Positions 17,815 through 28,311 of a DNA stretch of 64,000 bases are shown here, in pieces; position 1 is the first letter of the stretch; every line of letters starts with the position of its first letter. The stretch lies in NCBI RefSeq assembly GCF_011759375.1, contig NZ_JAARML010000003.1:682001-746000 (forward strand), given 5' to 3'. The DNA is from Paraflavitalea devenefica (GTDB lineage: Bacteria > Bacteroidota > Bacteroidia > Chitinophagales > Chitinophagaceae). The notes beneath the pieces were generated by a model that saw only the letters and a program-made list of their open reading frames with translations, did not search any database and was not told where the DNA came from. The position numbers were made by a program, and so were the translations under genes.

Positions 17815-20800
17815 AGTTTGAATATTTTACTTACTGCTTCTGCATCGGCCTGGGGTAGCAGCAGGCAATAATAATTTTCCACCCGCAACTCTGTGAGCCT
17901 TGCTATGGCTGTAAATTCCTTCCGCTTCGCGATCAGGCTCTTCATTTGCGCCGCGGTCAATGCCAGCGTAGCGGTGACGAACTCCTTATCAGTGATGGCA
18001 TCCGGTTGTTTCAGCAAGGTGGTGTCTACTACCAGTATAGCGGCTTTCACGGTGGCGAAGTTGGGAATGGTGAAGGGCTTCACCTTGCTAAACAGTTTCC
18101 TCAGGTCAAACTGCCCTTCCGATGTAACAATGCCTTCGCCAATATCTGTTTCCTGGTTCAGCGCGATCTCTTTGCCATTGATGAGCACGGTCTTGATCTT
18201 GCCGATGCCTCCTTCTGCCGGGTAGGTGAATCCTGCCACGGTATTCAACGGCCTTTCTTTATCATTCACTGTACCGTCTACAAATACTTTGTTCACTTCC
18301 TCGCCCGGTTTGATCTGCTGCGTCACTGTCTTTTGGTTATACACTACCGTCACCGTAGCGGGCTTGGTAATATCCATTCTTTCTTTTGTTATAAACAACC
18401 CTTTGGCCAGGTTGGAAGTATCTACCTCCATATCAGGATCCGTTACCTTGATGGCATTAAACAGGGAAGGAATATAGGAGGGGTCGCCGACGATCTGTAT
18501 CCGGAAGAAGTCCACCTCTGTTAATTGTATCACGATCTGCTGGTCTTTATCACCAATGATCACTTCAAACTGTTTGTCTTCAAACCGGTTGTCTGTCACT
18601 TCAAATTTGTAGCTCTTCTTAGGCTCGTCGTTGATCGCCAGCACACCTTTCACGGCAGTGAGGGTTTCCTTGGTATCAATATTCTGCAGGGTGATGTCTT
18701 TGGTAACGGGCTGTTGCAACTGGTTGCGGAAGTTGAGCGTGGTAGTGAACTTAGCCGCCTGTACAGGGGCCAGTACAATATCTACCGTTAGCGGTTTATC
18801 GGCCACCGGCACATCCTTCTCAAAAGGCGTAAATCCCTGTACCTTACACACGATCTTCACCGTGGTGTTCTCGGTTACCAGCGCATTGTAAAATCCTTCT
18901 TTATCGGTAAGTACCGTAGCGTTGCCCACCAGCAAGCTGGTTTCAATGGGCTTTCCGGTATTGTCCTTCACAGTGCCGCTCAGCGTTAAGGTCTTATTCT
19001 CTATCAGGGTAAACTGGATGGGGCGTAAGTGTGAAGAAATAATATAGGGCAGGTAGAAGTCGGCCGTCACCTGGTTAGCGGCGTCGTACACCATGATGTA
19101 AGTGCCGCCTTTGGGCACACCGCAACCATGTGCCACGCCGGGATGCAGTTTTACAAACTTCTCCAGCAGGTTCTCCACGCCCAGACCGCCATTCCTTTTC
19201 TTGTTCTCTGCATCCAGTTGAATGATCTTGATCCAGTCATCATCAAATTGTATCCTGCCGGCATATTCCAGCATCTCGTTTTTGGTTACCTGGTACAATA
19301 TTTCATCAGTCGTGATGGTAGTGACATAGATGGTCCTCAGGTAATCAACAAGCGCGTCGCTGGCAGGCAGCAGTTCATCTTCGAGGTTATTCCGGTATTT
19401 GGTGATGTCCAGTTCCAGGAAGTTCTCAGCGAGGTATTCTTCCTGCAGCTTAAGGGCGCAATAGAGGCGCAGGGCATACAGGAACAACAGCTTTTCCTGC
19501 TCGTTCTTTTGCATTTCTTTCGCTATGGCCAGCAGGTGTGTATAAAAGCTGATGTTGGAAGTATTCTTAAACTTATTACTGTTTTTAATGGTGTACACCA
19601 GGTTGCCCAGCGTATTAAAGAACAGGATGCCAATGATGCTGTAAACGGGTTGGTAGATGCCCCAGGTGGCGCTCACGTTCATATAATTAATGCCGGCGTT
19701 CTCCTGTTTCATATAGGAGCTGGCCACCGCCTTGTTCTGCGCAGCATAAGTTTCCAGCTCGGCATACTTGGCTTCCATGGTCACCGGCTGCGCTTTGTAA
19801 TTGGTCGTAATATTGCTGGCCATGATGGCATCGTTCAATTCCAGTTCCAGCGGCTGCGCCAGTATGCTGATGTTTAGATTGCCCAGGAAGAAGAGGTACG
19901 ATTTCTCCAGCGCGGCGGTCAGGATATTTTGTATGCCGGTAAACTTGCCGCTTTTGAATTGCAGTCCCCCGAGGTAACTTATATTCAGGCTGATCTGCTT
20001 CATCACTTCGGCGCGCACTACCTGGTACATGCTCGCGATGTCTTCATTGATCGTGAAGTTAAAGGAATGGCTGAAGGGCGCTTTTTCATTGAGACGCAAC
20101 ATCAATACCTCGAAAGCCAGTCCATGTTTCTTGCGCAACTGGAAAACGGTATTCAGGGCATTCACCGCCGGCTGGCCATACACGCCTTCAACGCGGAAGA
20201 AGGAATGGTTGCCCTGTAGGGAAGAAGGCAGGGTGTTGTACGGCAGCTTGGCAGAAGGCACCTGGTTCTCATTCACGCTGCCATATATGGTATTGTACTT
20301 GTTCAGGTTCACGTGACCGGCCTGGGCATTCCATACCGGGGCGACAGGTTGCTTCAGGTAATAAGGAATGGCCTGTACAGAGAGAGGATCGTATAGATCT
20401 CCGCCGGTAGTGATCCGGATGTCCTTTTTGTTGGGCAATGCTGCATCATCAAAATTAGCTGCCAGCGCCACCAGCCTGTTCAGGTAAACCGTGATCTTTT
20501 TACATACATCAGCCTGCTGGGTTTGCACCAGCCTCGATTGAAAGTAATGCCGGTAAATGGAATAGCCACTGGAAACAGGCGCGTCAAATTCTGTATTCTG
20601 GCTGGCGATAACGCCCAGTAAGATATGGTTGGGGAAAGCTGCCTCATGGGTAAAACACTTCGCCTTCAGGAGTTGCGCCTCAGCCTGCAATTCCTGGTAA
20701 GCCTTTACAAAACACCACAGGTAATCATATACGACTTCGGACAGGCTGGGCGATTGGTTGTTATTGCTCAATACGTTGGTGCTATTGATCTTTGCCACCA

Positions 20801-21671
20801 GTTGGTCAACGATGCTAACAGTGCCATTCACCACCGAACAGTAATTTTTCAGGTTGGTCAACGCCGGTTCAATAATGGTTTTATGGAGGACCAGCATATC
20901 CCTGAAGTCCTTGATGCAACGCGCATATTCCTGTACCAGTAGCTGCTCATCAAAAGGAGTATTCACCGATTTGTTGGAGAATACCGGCTTCAGGATATTG
21001 ATATTGGGCAAATGCAGCCAGGGGAAAGCCAGTTTACTGATGGCATCTTCCGACTGGGTTTGAATATTGTATTCTGCATTCAGCAACAAGAGGGCATCTT
21101 CTTTACTGATCACCAGCACCTTGGTGGTAAAAAGGTATTTCTTCCCCCGTTCCTGGCAGTTATCGTCTTCGCAATCCTTCAGTTCCTTTTGTATGATCTC
21201 GGCAAACAGCACGGCTACTTTACCATTGAGGGCGTTGCCATCAATGAGTGGTGCATCGTTGTAGGTGTCTTCAAACAACTCCAGCACCTCGCCTTTAAAG
21301 CCCGGAAAGTAGAGCGATGGCACGTCCACTGACTTCGTGTAGTTCTCCGCCGTGGGGTCCAGGTCGGGCAAATAATGATAGGCCAGCTTTTCCTTGGCTT
21401 TCTGGGTGTAGGGCTTCGCTTTCGTATAGGTGGTGAAGGCCACGTCGTTGCTGAACAGCGTTACAATGTGTCCTGCACTTGTTACGCCGATGCCATTGGT
21501 TACCTGTACGGAATTATTCAGCAGCCGTACCTGCAGTCCTCCGATCAGCCCGCAGCCTGCTAAAAACCTTCTCGACTGGCGGGTTTGCGTATCCAGGTAA
21601 CAAGCCATCCAGTTGAGCTCGTCACTTGTCAGCACTTGTCTGGATTCGAATTCCGGGAATATATTAATCAT
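17811..21671 (-). CDS. large eCIS-operon protein of unknown role (candidate baseplate periphery or fibre)
   Basis: This 1286-aa protein has no family I can name. The N-terminus (about 15-75) reads LTSDELNWMACYLDTQTRQS, then GCGLIGGLQVRL and VTNGIGVTSAGHIV. The turn-rich pattern resembles phage baseplate or tail-appendage starter domains. The centre (about 250-850) is mixed and largely helical. Around 893-970 lies a carboxypeptidase-regulatory-like beta-sandwich (LTLSGTVKDNTGKPIETS, then TDKEGFYNALV). Further beta-rich repeats follow to about 1200. Beta-sandwich modules are typical of surface binding. Its place after the gp7-like gene and before the tape measure matches the position of Afp12/Afp13-type genes. 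I therefore suspect a baseplate-attached receptor-binding element. No Afp13-like fibre is otherwise present. Confidence 0.6.
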   Translation of the reverse strand: MINIFPEFESRQVLTSDELNWMACYLDTQTRQSRRFLAGCGLIGGLQVRLLNNSVQVTNGIGVTSAGHIVTLFSNDVAFTTYTKAKPYTQKAKEKLAYHYLPDLDPTAENYTKSVDVPSLYFPGFKGEVLELFEDTYNDAPLIDGNALNGKVAVLFAEIIQKELKDCEDDNCQERGKKYLFTTKVLVISKEDALLLLNAEYNIQTQSEDAISKLAFPWLHLPNINILKPVFSNKSVNTPFDEQLLVQEYARCIKDFRDMLVLHKTIIEPALTNLKNYCSVVNGTVSIVDQLVAKINSTNVLSNNNQSPSLSEVVYDYLWCFVKAYQELQAEAQLLKAKCFTHEAAFPNHILLGVIASQNTEFDAPVSSGYSIYRHYFQSRLVQTQQADVCKKITVYLNRLVALAANFDDAALPNKKDIRITTGGDLYDPLSVQAIPYYLKQPVAPVWNAQAGHVNLNKYNTIYGSVNENQVPSAKLPYNTLPSSLQGNHSFFRVEGVYGQPAVNALNTVFQLRKKHGLAFEVLMLRLNEKAPFSHSFNFTINEDIASMYQVVRAEVMKQISLNISYLGGLQFKSGKFTGIQNILTAALEKSYLFFLGNLNISILAQPLELELNDAIMASNITTNYKAQPVTMEAKYAELETYAAQNKAVASSYMKQENAGINYMNVSATWGIYQPVYSIIGILFFNTLGNLVYTIKNSNKFKNTSNISFYTHLLAIAKEMQKNEQEKLLFLYALRLYCALKLQEEYLAENFLELDITKYRNNLEDELLPASDALVDYLRTIYVTTITTDEILYQVTKNEMLEYAGRIQFDDDWIKIIQLDAENKKRNGGLGVENLLEKFVKLHPGVAHGCGVPKGGTYIMVYDAANQVTADFYLPYIISSHLRPIQFTLIENKTLTLSGTVKDNTGKPIETSLLVGNATVLTDKEGFYNALVTENTTVKIVCKVQGFTPFEKDVPVADKPLTVDIVLAPVQAAKFTTTLNFRNQLQQPVTKDITLQNIDTKETLTAVKGVLAINDEPKKSYKFEVTDNRFEDKQFEVIIGDKDQQIVIQLTEVDFFRIQIVGDPSYIPSLFNAIKVTDPDMEVDTSNLAKGLFITKERMDITKPATVTVVYNQKTVTQQIKPGEEVNKVFVDGTVNDKERPLNTVAGFTYPAEGGIGKIKTVLINGKEIALNQETDIGEGIVTSEGQFDLRKLFSKVKPFTIPNFATVKAAILVVDTTLLKQPDAITDKEFVTATLALTAAQMKSLIAKRKEFTAIARLTELRVENYYCLLLPQADAEAVSKIFKL

Positions 21672-21689
21672 AGTCCATTTATTTATGAG

Positions 21690-24491
21690 TTATCCTAAAA
21701 TAGTCTTGTCCAAAAACACCCGGGTGTTGTTCTCTTCCCCTTCGTCTTCGCAGCCATGCAGGGTAGCGGGGAAGTAGTCGCTACGTTGCGCCTTCAGCAC
21801 CAGCACCAGTTCGCTTTGCTTTTGCAGGTATTCTGCCAGCTTGGGGAAGTAGGTGTTGGCATCGCTTTGTTGTAATTCATACTTTGCTTTCCACCAGGCG
21901 GCAACGGCGATTTCATAATTCGTCATGCTTTCCTGGTTGATCCAGCAGATCCTGAGCAATACCCCCACCTGCGTTTCTTTCCTGATCAGCTTTTCAATAA
22001 AGTCGCGGTAGTGCACATCGGCATATACCGGTATCCAGGAAGGCAGTACAACAGATGCCGTGAAAGAGTAGGGATCAAATCCGCCGCAGGCGGTGCAATC
22101 ATCGTCGGTACAAATGCCCAGGAGTTCTGTATTGAGCGTGATATTATTGGCCTGCACGTAAATGAGGAACTCATTGGTGAGGGTAGGTATCCTTAATAAA
22201 ATATGTTCCAGCACATGGAAGTAACCCCTTTCATTTTTATCTGCCACGTTAATGTCGGCTACGGTCTTCCGTTTATTGTTTTTCACCAGCTCACAACCCA
22301 GTAAGCGGCTCAGCCTGTTTTCATAACCGGCAATGGGTGTTTTAAAATAATCCAGGTCGGCCAGTAAATTGATGGCGGCGCCCCGGTTGGCACTGATGGC
22401 AATATAATTGAGCAGGAACTTTTGTTTCAGTTCAATCAGGTAATTGTAATAGTCTGCTTCATTGATACCGAGGTTATCGGTAGACAGGTAGAAATAGTTA
22501 TCAATCTCCTGCAGGTTCTCGGCAAACCGGGATAGTAAGTAGTCCAGGCTTGCATTGCGCCTTTTTACAAATTCACTGGCAGGCTCAATGATGTCCTGCC
22601 ACTTGCTGTCGCCACTGGCCGTCAACAGGTAGTTTCTCCGCCACGCATTGTCTGTGCTCTTGTATTGGATATGCTGCACGGTATCCCACGACAGGCTTTC
22701 TTTCAGTTGATGCAGGTCTTTCAGGAAGTTGGCGATCAGTTGCTCAAACAACAGGAGGTATCCTTCCAGTTGTTTTGACTTGAACAATTCTGGCTTATCC
22801 AGGTAAGCATCCGGCAAGTTCTTACCTATTTTATACGTGGCCGGGAATTCATCGGCCAGCGAATAATGCAGGGCGAGGTTGCGGTAGGTAGGGTTCAATA
22901 CGGGGAACGGTACATTGGAATGGCTGTATTTTACGCTGTTCGTTTGCAGGAAGGTCAGCTTTATGATGCTTTCCTTGAAGTTGGCCAGCAGCGGCAGCTC
23001 ATTTTTATAGAAGGTGAGCTTGCTCTTTCTTTTATTCAATACCGGTTTGAAACCCGGTGGTACCGTGATCACCCATTTGTTGGTATTGGTGATCGTATTG
23101 CCGTCATCATCTGTCAGGAACAGCTCCACATTACGGACATTGATCAATCCTTCCGTTTCATAAATGGCATTGATGATATCTGATAAGTTAATCGTGAAGT
23201 TCTGGAAGGAGTTTTCTCCCATTTCTTCTTCGAGGATGAATCCATGGGCGAGTTTGGGACCTTCCAGTATTTCTTCCATCGCCTTTCCTTTGGCTTTGAG
23301 TTCCTCGAAGGTGTAAAAAGGAATAGAGGGCGATATGTATTCAATGATCTTATGGAAGATGGTGGCCTGCACCTGTTCTATATCCACTTTGCTGTCTACA
23401 TCAATATCGGCGCAGATACGGAAGTCCATGGTAGGGATGGCCGACAACTGCGGCAGGTAATCTTCGGCCAGGTTCCTGTTTTGGTGCAATACGGTTTGTA
23501 TGTCGGCATACGCCTTTGCCAGGGCCTGTATTTTTTTGAAACAGGTGGTAAAGAAGGCAAAATTGTTTTGGGTAAGCAGCACCTTCAGGTCCTTGCCGGC
23601 AATGCCTTTTTTCGTTTCCAGGAAGGGCTCAAACAATACATCTTTAAAGGTAAAAGTGAGTAGGCCATTGCACAGTACTTCTATGTTGTAATACCATTCC
23701 TTCAATACGCGCTCATCCAGCTTGCCGTCGTTGTTGTTGTACTTGTTCTTGGGCGAGGGCAGTATATTCAGCGTAACGTTATTGGGGTTGGCGGTATACA
23801 CGTTGGCTATTTTCTGCAGCACGTGTTTGTTGTTGATCAGCTCATTCCAGTTGCTGATATCATAGAATATATCGCCAAAGAAGTCCTTTTCATACACGCC
23901 CTCAAAGGCTTCACCACTGTCAATATTCCCCAATATAGGCTGCGCTTCAAATTCAATATGGATGGCGTACAGCCCAATGATAAATACCGGCGCGCTGTTT
24001 AATATGCCGGCATGATGGGCCACGGGAATGGGAGGATCCTTCACGTCTTTCTTCAGCACCAGCTTTCCACCTTCTTCATACACATACATGGGTTCGTAAT
24101 CCAGTTTGATGCTGGTATTGGGATCGGTGACCGGTGTGATCCAGGCATTCCTGATCAGCGGCAGGTCAATCAATATCTTCCTGAAATCATTGATGGTAAC
24201 GGGATGGCAGGGCAATATATCCTGCGGATAATAAAAGGCATGCGCAGGGAAGTTACCGGAATCGTTGGTGATCAGGTCCTGCATCGGGAAATTCATCCGG
24301 TAGCCTACATCGGCCAGCGCATAGCAGAGGGCTTCCATGATCGTAATACCGGGATCATGGATATTATGGTCTGTCCAACCGGCCGATGAGGTTTGCTGTA
24401 CATAGGTCAATGCCTTTTCCCGCAGCAGGGAGAAGTTCTCCAGCAGGGCAGGCAGGGCCTTTTCGTCTATATGTTCATTATTAACTACCAT
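21690..24491 (-). CDS. eCIS baseplate wedge protein (Afp12/gp7-like)
   Basis: The protein has 933 aa. The N-terminal signature AGWTDHNIHDPGITIMEALC (37-56), followed by YALADVGYRMNF, is the hallmark of the gp7-like/Afp12 baseplate family. The related J-like family shares the HDPGIT sequence. The remainder is long, with several beta-rich and helical stretches; a C-terminal cysteine cluster, CTDDDCTACGG, lies near 800. In the particle it would heterodimerise with the gp6/J-like protein to form the wedges around the spike. The start codon overlaps the end of the upstream baseplate gene by 11 bp, and the 1286-aa gene follows after 18 bp. Confidence 0.85.
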   Translation of the reverse strand: MVVNNEHIDEKALPALLENFSLLREKALTYVQQTSSAGWTDHNIHDPGITIMEALCYALADVGYRMNFPMQDLITNDSGNFPAHAFYYPQDILPCHPVTINDFRKILIDLPLIRNAWITPVTDPNTSIKLDYEPMYVYEEGGKLVLKKDVKDPPIPVAHHAGILNSAPVFIIGLYAIHIEFEAQPILGNIDSGEAFEGVYEKDFFGDIFYDISNWNELINNKHVLQKIANVYTANPNNVTLNILPSPKNKYNNNDGKLDERVLKEWYYNIEVLCNGLLTFTFKDVLFEPFLETKKGIAGKDLKVLLTQNNFAFFTTCFKKIQALAKAYADIQTVLHQNRNLAEDYLPQLSAIPTMDFRICADIDVDSKVDIEQVQATIFHKIIEYISPSIPFYTFEELKAKGKAMEEILEGPKLAHGFILEEEMGENSFQNFTINLSDIINAIYETEGLINVRNVELFLTDDDGNTITNTNKWVITVPPGFKPVLNKRKSKLTFYKNELPLLANFKESIIKLTFLQTNSVKYSHSNVPFPVLNPTYRNLALHYSLADEFPATYKIGKNLPDAYLDKPELFKSKQLEGYLLLFEQLIANFLKDLHQLKESLSWDTVQHIQYKSTDNAWRRNYLLTASGDSKWQDIIEPASEFVKRRNASLDYLLSRFAENLQEIDNYFYLSTDNLGINEADYYNYLIELKQKFLLNYIAISANRGAAINLLADLDYFKTPIAGYENRLSRLLGCELVKNNKRKTVADINVADKNERGYFHVLEHILLRIPTLTNEFLIYVQANNITLNTELLGICTDDDCTACGGFDPYSFTASVVLPSWIPVYADVHYRDFIEKLIRKETQVGVLLRICWINQESMTNYEIAVAAWWKAKYELQQSDANTYFPKLAEYLQKQSELVLVLKAQRSDYFPATLHGCEDEGEENNTRVFLDKTILG

Positions 24492-27400
24492 AAGGAAGAA
24501 CCGTTATCGTGTGTTCGTTGGCTGAGGTTAATAGATGGATAGCGCTGGATGATTCGATCTCATCAAATACCTCCAGGCCGTTCCGTAAGATCTTCATGGT
24601 TTTGATGTGGTGCACGTAGGGCAGCTCATCAATGAAATCAATTAAGGTAGCGGCGAAGATCTTTTGCGAGAGGGCAGGGGCGCTGCTGGCCTCAAAGGCC
24701 CAGGGCGAAAAGAATTTCATGATGTCCCTGTTCAACTGGTCGCGGTAAAACAGCAGGTCCTGTATGTCCTTGTTCGCCACCGCCTCTAGCTCCACAGTGA
24801 CCACATCCCACCGGGCATTCAATACCTGGAATTGCAGGAAGGCAGAAGTCTTGGATTCTATATAGGACTTCACCGCCGATAGTTTTGACATGGGGATGGC
24901 CGGCTGGAAATTAGGATTCTGCGCATTCACCAGGTAATAAGGGATCAGCGAGATCAGCGTATGGGCCGGTCTGGCTACAATGCTTACACTCGCATCATCA
25001 TAGAAGGCATGGTTCAGGCATTTTACTTTGTAGATGTTGCTGAACTGTTCCAATATGAGTTGCTCTACATCCCATTGGTTAATGCCCCGGTTTTTATGCC
25101 GCAACCGCTGACTGCTGCGCCAGAAGTAATGCTGGTCGGTCTCTGTTTCACGGCCATTCAAGGAAGGCGTATCCTGGGTTACCGATTTTACATTGGCGGT
25201 CTTGGGATAAATATTTTCGATGGTGGCGGGCGCTACCGATTTTTTAGCTTCCTGGTTATTGGCGTCGAATACGCGCTCAATGGCTACCCCATTGGTTTTA
25301 ATACTGCGTATGTTGGCTACTACATCATAGTTTTTATCGCAACGGGCAATCAGCCAGTAGGTATTGGCGCCGTACACCAGGTTATTGGTATGCGTGGCGG
25401 TTGTTGGAAGGGTGAGTTGCACAATGCCCGGCTGCAGGAAGTTGTTGGTGGTGTCAATGATCCGGGAGGGATCGAGGGCTTCTATTTTTTCATCGGTAAT
25501 GAAATGCCAGGTTATTTTCGCTTCCTGCTCCGATTGCTCGGCGGTTTCCTCCGCTATATCAAACAGGAGGCTGATGCTTTGCCCCGGCGTAATATTGGTA
25601 AGGCCGATGTAGAGATCACCTGCAAAATCATTGAAGCCCAGTATGGAATAATCCGGTAAGAAGGTGAGGCCGGTTGATTTATTGACCTTCTTCTCACCAA
25701 AGGGATATAGATGGGTGGTGAGGTTATTGTAATAAAAGTCGAAGAGCCTGATCCTGTAAAACAGGTGCCGGGTGAGCAGGGCCTGCTTTTGCTTGTACTT
25801 ATTGGCAAAGGGTACGAACAGGGAGGTCATAAACCTTTTCCGGTTCAGGAACTCTTCTATAAATAACAGGGGACCTGTGTTTTCTTTTTCATATACGAGC
25901 TCTTCCAGCGTGCCGCTGAGCTCAATGGATTTGATGAGTAATACCCTGGGGAGTGGGGTTGAAATGAGCGTTACAATGTTGCCCCTGCTGAGGGTAGACA
26001 AGGCCGTATAGATATGGTCGGTTTCCAGTCTTACCCGTAAGCTGCTGCTGTTGTTGTTATTGAAATCGTTGATCGTGCTGCTCTCGTTGCCCTGGGGTAT
26101 GCTGGCATTAGCGCCATTGATGGTAACGGGCACATTCACTTTTACCTTCTCTGCCCAGTTGAGCGTAATATCAATGGTTTTGGCGTATTTGATAAAGGGG
26201 TGATCAATGCGGAAGGCGGCGCCCGCCAGGGATTGCGCGCCGAATGCCGCAAAGCTGGTAGCTCCGTCAATGAGGCCAAAGGAAGTTTGTATTTGCGACG
26301 GTGCGAAGGTTTGCTGGTTCAGCTTCACCCTGATCTTTGCGATCTGTTGCTTCAGCAGGAATTTATACAGCAGCCCGTAATCATCTGCCGGGTCACTGTC
26401 TGTTGCCGGGGAGGCCAGCTTCAACCGTATATTCACGCCTGTTTTCACCGGCACTTTCAGGTCCTTTTCAATCTTCGCGCTGAACTTCAGTACCGCACCA
26501 TTGATCGTGGCAGCGGTAATGGCCAGGGCTGTTTCGGTGCCATCACTCAGCAACAGGGATACCTGTGCGTTATTTACGATATCGTCGCAGGCGGGCGGGT
26601 CATTGTCAAACTCAAACTCCACATCAATGACCGTATCTTTTTTCTGGATATTGGTCAGCATCTTGCTTTCTATGCCCATACCCGTGTAGGATTCACTCAG
26701 GTCATTGAAGGGTATCCAGGCACTGTTGGCCTGCCATTCCACATTGGCGGCATCTTCTGCGGCCATTACGGTAAAGAGTTCGTTCTGCTTTTTTACGCGT
26801 ACAGATGATTTGATGGCAGCGATCTTTGCGCTGTTCAATACCATGTCTTTGGTCGACTGGTAGTAGAGCGTTTTGCCGGCGCTGTTCTTCCCTGCTTTGA
26901 ACAGGGTATTCCGCGCCAGGAAGTACTGGTTCACATTTTTGGCCAGCTCCAGGCTCACATAAGCGGTGTCGGCCAGTATGGGTTGTTTCTTTAGCTGCAG
27001 GATGTCGCTGAAAACAAAGGCTGTGTTTTTATGGATCAACTGGTTGTACTGTGCGTCGTACAGCATGACCAGTTTGCCAAAAACGATCAGTAAAACAATA
27101 TGCGGTTCATGGGTGTTGGTAGTGGTGGAAAGCTCCTGCAGTTTATTGGTGGCCCAATAGTTGAACATTTGCTGCACCTGCATCAGTGCCCTGAAGAAGG
27201 TGTACGCATATTCATTGGCCGCTTTTATTTTGTCGTAATCATTGGCGTAGATGGTGAGCACCGGGCTGCCCGGCCCGTTGGCCGGATTGTAATAAGCCGC
27301 TAAAGAGGTGGTGAGCCCGTCATCAACCGGCGGGAAAACAATGCCATTAAAAGCAGGTGCATCTACTTTGTGCGCATTCTGTATGAGCACAGGCGGGCCT

Positions 27401-27906
27401 ACCAGGCATTCCTGCAACAGGGAGTTATACCTTATAAAGAGGTTGCTTACCGTATCGCTTTTCAGGATGGAAAGCACCTGGGGCAGGCTGTCGCCGTTAA
27501 TGGACTCGCCCATTGTTTTGTAGAACCAAAACAGGTACTGGAGCACCTGGAAGCGCTGCCAGGCCAATTTTTTATACTCATCTGCAGTCAGCAGCACATC
27601 GCTGGTAAAACCATTGATTTGCGGCAAGGCAGTAAAGTAATCATGCAGTTCGGTGGCGGAGATGGTGACAAACCTCGATAACTGGAAGATGATGTCTTTC
27701 TTCAGCAGGTCGTTCCAGCTATGGGAGCTGGCGCCGGTATCATTAAAGAAATGAACGTCTTTCGACAGCTCAAAGATGATCTTGAGGTAGTCTTTCAGCG
27801 AGTCTGTCCGGATGGAAAGCCCATCCTGCAGCAACAGCTTATTGCTATAGGCCACCGCCCCTTCTGAAAGCGGGTAGTTGGAGATATTTGATATTAGTTT
27901 GCCCAC
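24481..27906 (-). CDS. eCIS baseplate wedge protein (Afp11/gp6, baseplate-J-like)
   Basis: The protein has 1141 aa, similar in size to large Bacteroidota baseplate-J homologues. The first 150 residues are helical (SLKDYLKIIFELSKDVHFFN). A long, mostly beta central region follows. The conserved J/gp6 C-terminal block ETDQHYFWRSSQRLRHKNRG, then INQWDVEQLILEQF, lies at about 920-960. After it come two ferredoxin-like repeats typical of gp6 (VKCLNHA..., LNARWDVVTVELEAVANKDI). It would assemble with the gp7-like protein into the wedge ring and connect to gp25. The next gene starts before this one ends, so translation is likely coupled. Confidence 0.86.
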   Translation of the reverse strand: MGKLISNISNYPLSEGAVAYSNKLLLQDGLSIRTDSLKDYLKIIFELSKDVHFFNDTGASSHSWNDLLKKDIIFQLSRFVTISATELHDYFTALPQINGFTSDVLLTADEYKKLAWQRFQVLQYLFWFYKTMGESINGDSLPQVLSILKSDTVSNLFIRYNSLLQECLVGPPVLIQNAHKVDAPAFNGIVFPPVDDGLTTSLAAYYNPANGPGSPVLTIYANDYDKIKAANEYAYTFFRALMQVQQMFNYWATNKLQELSTTTNTHEPHIVLLIVFGKLVMLYDAQYNQLIHKNTAFVFSDILQLKKQPILADTAYVSLELAKNVNQYFLARNTLFKAGKNSAGKTLYYQSTKDMVLNSAKIAAIKSSVRVKKQNELFTVMAAEDAANVEWQANSAWIPFNDLSESYTGMGIESKMLTNIQKKDTVIDVEFEFDNDPPACDDIVNNAQVSLLLSDGTETALAITAATINGAVLKFSAKIEKDLKVPVKTGVNIRLKLASPATDSDPADDYGLLYKFLLKQQIAKIRVKLNQQTFAPSQIQTSFGLIDGATSFAAFGAQSLAGAAFRIDHPFIKYAKTIDITLNWAEKVKVNVPVTINGANASIPQGNESSTINDFNNNNSSSLRVRLETDHIYTALSTLSRGNIVTLISTPLPRVLLIKSIELSGTLEELVYEKENTGPLLFIEEFLNRKRFMTSLFVPFANKYKQKQALLTRHLFYRIRLFDFYYNNLTTHLYPFGEKKVNKSTGLTFLPDYSILGFNDFAGDLYIGLTNITPGQSISLLFDIAEETAEQSEQEAKITWHFITDEKIEALDPSRIIDTTNNFLQPGIVQLTLPTTATHTNNLVYGANTYWLIARCDKNYDVVANIRSIKTNGVAIERVFDANNQEAKKSVAPATIENIYPKTANVKSVTQDTPSLNGRETETDQHYFWRSSQRLRHKNRGINQWDVEQLILEQFSNIYKVKCLNHAFYDDASVSIVARPAHTLISLIPYYLVNAQNPNFQPAIPMSKLSAVKSYIESKTSAFLQFQVLNARWDVVTVELEAVANKDIQDLLFYRDQLNRDIMKFFSPWAFEASSAPALSQKIFAATLIDFIDELPYVHHIKTMKILRNGLEVFDEIESSSAIHLLTSANEHTITVLPYGS

Positions 27907-27910
27907 AGCA

Positions 27911-28309
27911 TTACGCGTTTAGATAAAAAGGAAAAATGAAATTGTTCCGCTTCCTGGTAGAGACCACGATGTAATCGAGAAGCATCAGGTATCTTCCTTC
28001 CAGCGTTTCATCTGCAACGAAATCTATGTTCAGCGGCCTTATCCTTGCTTCATAGAGGGCGATGCTTCTTACCAGCACCATCCGCATGTAGGTTTTGAAA
28101 TGCTCGTTGATGCTTTCAAACAACATGGATTTGAGGGCACTGCCATAGTTAGGTTGCATCACCCTTTCACCGAGTTCGGTGGTGAACAGTATGTAGAGGC
28201 TTTGGTTAATATCCTCCACGCCGTCGGCCATTGCTGTTGTATTGCTGTCGGGATCGAAGTGCGGGGGAAATGCCCAGCCTGTGCCAATAATTTCGTTTTC
28301 TGTGCTCAT
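27911..28309 (-). CDS. eCIS baseplate gp25/GPW-like protein (Afp9-like)
   Basis: This 132-aa protein is the usual size for the family. The core EDINQSLYILFTTELGERVM, followed by QPNYGSALKSMLFE, is the conserved gp25 segment; the EPR-like triad is represented by GERVMQP. In phages and eCIS this protein links the wedge to the first sheath ring through a sheath-like handshake strand. It sits 4 bp before the J-like gene and 2 bp after the PAAR gene, which is the expected order for an eCIS. Confidence 0.92.
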   Translation of the reverse strand: MSTENEIIGTGWAFPPHFDPDSNTTAMADGVEDINQSLYILFTTELGERVMQPNYGSALKSMLFESINEHFKTYMRMVLVRSIALYEARIRPLNIDFVADETLEGRYLMLLDYIVVSTRKRNNFIFPFYLNA

Positions 28310-28311
28310 AG

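Noticed and set aside
19128..19877. 249-codon + frame
   Set aside because: It lies wholly opposite the 1286-aa gene and reads as His/Gln/Val-rich antisense sequence with no recognisable domain.
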